64,000 bases of DNA from Fasciola hepatica (taxonomy: Eukaryota; Platyhelminthes; Trematoda; Plagiorchiida; Fasciolidae): the NCBI GenBank assembly GCA_948099385.1, contig CANUEZ040000151.1, positions 4,100,001 through 4,164,000 on the forward strand, given 5' to 3'. The position numbers were made by a program, and so were the translations under genes. This document shows, piece after piece, positions 61,475 through 64,000 of the stretch. Position 1 is the stretch's first letter, and every line of letters starts with the position of its first letter. A model generated the notes under the pieces. The model had not been told where the DNA came from and did no database searches. It saw nothing but the letters and a program-made list of their open reading frames with translations.

Positions 61475-62080
61475 ACAGAGGGGGAGAAAATCAGCCTGGA
61501 ATAACTTTGTACGGGGTGGAGAATTAGCGTACTGTAAAATGTTTATGCCAGGGTTAGATTATTTCCGAAAATTATTATTCCATCCTAATTTAGACAACTT
61601 GTGTGTGATCTGAACCACTCTATCGAAAGGAAATTCACGAAATCCTGTTTCATTGAATACGGTTTCTTGTTGAATTAGGATCGACGGATAGACGGGTTTG
61701 TTATTTTGGCAAACTGCTAAAATTCGGCAGCGGCAAAATATAATGCGTAAACGTTTTCAGTAAAAACATCCATTGTTGGTGATTCTCCGCACGGTAAAGT
61801 CAGTAACATTTTAAAAACAAAAGTGCAAGAATCAGCAAAGAAGCTGTTTGCGGGCATTATTTCATATGGTTAAAAGGCAAGACTATACCGATGTTTCAAA
61901 CTCAGCTTCTTCGGCGTAAGCGATCGCGATGCCATTCACGATTTTTACCACTATTTCCACTGTGGTCTTGGTAAATCATTAGAGACTTGAGAGTTGGAGT
62001 ACAACGGCTTCGTGCTTTAATTGTCCATATAGGGCCAGATTACATAAGCTACTACGAAAGGATCATACAGGTAGTGTCGA
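61475..62080. other. Unassigned DNA between LINE copy 3 and repeat copy B
   Basis: No gene recognised. The left end may hold 5' LINE remains. Confidence 0.35.
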
Positions 62081-62084
62081 CGGT

Positions 62085-63950
62085 GATGCGTACAGATATA
62101 CAATAAGCACGTTTTGTGCTCGCACAAGACAGCATCACCACAGAATCTCGTAATTCTGTATGCACCATAATTAACAAACAGTTATGTTTTATGACAATCA
62201 CCCTTGTGGTCTGCTTATATGCGGTGAATGACTGTGCTCAAAATTCAGGCAAACCATTTGCTTGCTAGTACCAAAGGGCCTCAACGATGACGGAATATGA
62301 GCCTGTGAGGGAAAATGGAGCAACATTATTTAACATTGAATTGACCCAAAATTTATCCAGAACACAATGTTCGAACGCGTTACTAAATATTTGGTCTGCT
62401 TGTATTCTTCAGGATTTTTGTAGCCTTAGAGGCATACAGCCAACCATTTAGTGATGAAATAGTTCTCCATCTAATGCACCATCACATGCCAAACTTTTGA
62501 CTCCAATAGCAAGAGTGTGGGTATCCCTTTGACTACTCTCTTTAGGACAGATAAATTTACACGATTATGTGTAAATTTGCGTTGTAGTGAACAGATTCGA
62601 GGTAGCTATTTTGGTGTTCGATTGGAATAAATATAGGATCCTGTGGTGCTCTTACTAAGCTTCGGATTATGAGGTTTCTTTTTTGTTTTGTTTTTCAGAG
62701 TGTACACCTGCAGCCCCGACGGAAGACCTTAGTCACGCGTACTACAGCATTTCTAGAGGATGATTGTTTTAACTGGACCTTGAAGGTTCGTATATGCTCA
62801 CAATTCTTACAGTGAATATTTAACAATCAAATCGTTCTGCATGACTTCTCTTACAAACTTCTCGAAAAACAATGCACGAACCTTTATCCTGAAGAACTAT
62901 TATCTACCCAGGTAAAATTCTTCGTTGAATTCCGAGAGGATCCCACAAAACATTGAAGATTTTCCCAATATTCGAGGCTTCTCGAATTGAAGTCCACCAA
63001 CAAAGCTAAATGTGTTTCATTCCGATCCAAATGAATAATCGTGGTAGGTATGATATGCACACTTTCGGCGGGATAATTTTCGGGGGATATTCGTGCACCA
63101 GATGACATTTTTCTGAGCCCCCTACGGCTTATCATATACCCAACACTCATACGACGAACCGACCCATCGCCAAAGCGACAGGGCTCGTGATTTGAATCCG
63201 CCGATGAAACCAGTACGTGCTTCCATTTGTTGGGCTTACAGTGCAGCCTTCATGTTACGTGACACTAGCAACACTGAAAATTGTCACTATCCCATGTCCA
63301 ACAGGTAGTGAAAGAGCAAGAGAACATCCTCGCACTGGATTAGGGACAGGGATTTTCGGCATCGTTTTCTGAAATATGTACTTGGGGTGGTTTTTCCTGT
63401 GATTCATCCGAAAACTGATGTTCCTATTCGCATTAAAACACTGAGCAAGATATGGCAAAAAGATTGAAAACTACAGGCCTCGGCGATTCTGCTTTGATCC
63501 CCATAATAGAGTTGCCGAGAAAATTCAGCAACGTTGGGTCTTTTCATCGCTATTCTGATAATAATATAGGCGATTACCGAAGCGCGCTCAAATGACCTTG
63601 AAGCCAACGCTCACACTGACGCTAGCTGGGATTTCATTTTTCAGTAAGTTTGGCAGTCATTGCTAAAAAGCATTTTTTAACCCTGTATATCATGAAATCT
63701 CCAGATAATGGAACTATTTCTCCTAACTTCATAATACAGGCACAATCGTCAAAAGCATACTCACCGGAAAAATGAGTTCTATCACAGTATTCGGAAATTG
63801 AACTTATCTAAATATAACCTAGGTTAGTTTATGTGGTTCTGTTGAGCAGTTCAATTATATTAACATGCCTTCGTAATAGTTTACTTTGTTCAGATCGTTT
63901 TACGCTGACAAAAACAAGGTCACACATATTCAACTTCCCTTAGAGCAGCG
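62085..63950. repeat. Long dispersed repeat, copy B
   Basis: This is the partner of 7480-9420 in the same orientation, with blocks in the same order (see copy A). The first clear match is CACGTTTTGTGCTCG (62108-62122), answering CACGTTTTGTTCTCG at 7491-7505. The last clear match is AACAAGGTCACACATATTC (63915-63933), about 65 bases before the window ends, so the repeat may run past the edge. It lacks the roughly 300 bases at 8980-9300 of copy A and has about 180 extra bases at 62610-62800, which contain an exon-like element. The minus-strand frame at 63150-62884 is more open than in copy A but has no recognised motif. Confidence 0.8.
62699..62785 (+). CDS. Exon-like element inside copy B, product unknown
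   Basis: A strong pyrimidine tract and acceptor (TTTCTTTTTTGTTTTGTTTTTCAG, ending at 62698; given here only as description of the site) precedes 87 bases that are open in phase 0 and end at AAG followed by GTTCGT, an acceptable donor at 62786. The 29 codons include two Cys-free basic runs at the start and EDDCFNWTLK at the end. The block lies in the part of copy B absent from copy A, so it could be host coding sequence that an insertion surrounds, or a chance splice-site pair. No neighbouring exon was identified. Confidence 0.25.
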
Positions 63951-64000
63951 AAGGCCGACTTAATTTGAGTAAAAAGCTGTAAAAGCTGTTCATTATTAGT

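Overview
This window is eukaryotic, repeat-rich and almost gene-free. No reading frame exceeds about 195 codons. The longest readable proteins are fragments of non-LTR reverse transcriptases, and the rest is AT-leaning non-coding DNA with long TA microsatellites, tRNA-derived SINE pieces and one solo LTR. Two features point to a flatworm, most likely a digenean fluke: the CR1/Perere-like style of the reverse transcriptases, and a tRNA-headed SINE carrying a hammerhead ribozyme, the arrangement known from schistosome SM-alpha. The assignment rests on family resemblance only; I cannot name a species.

Layout. 1-7.5 kb: mostly unassigned DNA, a short hairpin (892-951), a tRNA-like stretch (about 1720-1770), a TA microsatellite, and a decayed coding-like stretch on the minus strand (3926-5000). 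7.48-9.42 kb: copy A of a long dispersed repeat whose diverged partner, copy B, lies at 62.08-63.95 kb in the same orientation. 11.5 and 15.5 kb: SINEs, the second with an almost perfect hammerhead ribozyme fold. 18.6-21.0, 27.2-30.1, 43.0-44.0, 56.0-57.0 and 59.6-61.1 kb: five decayed LINEs, all on the minus strand. 25.2 kb: a near-perfect 112-base palindrome. 30.49-30.58 kb: a possible first exon encoding a signal peptide and ending in a good splice donor. 31-43 kb and 45-53 kb: nothing identifiable beyond simple repeats. 54.1-56.0 kb: a nest of plus-strand elements (two 3' tails of one family and a complete solo LTR).

No host gene can be assembled with confidence. Two exon candidates (30491-30580 and 62699-62785) are the only hints of host coding sequence. 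The window is best read as intergenic or deep intronic DNA built from old insertions of several retroelement classes. Percent identities, copy numbers and family names were not computed; statements of similarity come from reading the sequence by eye.
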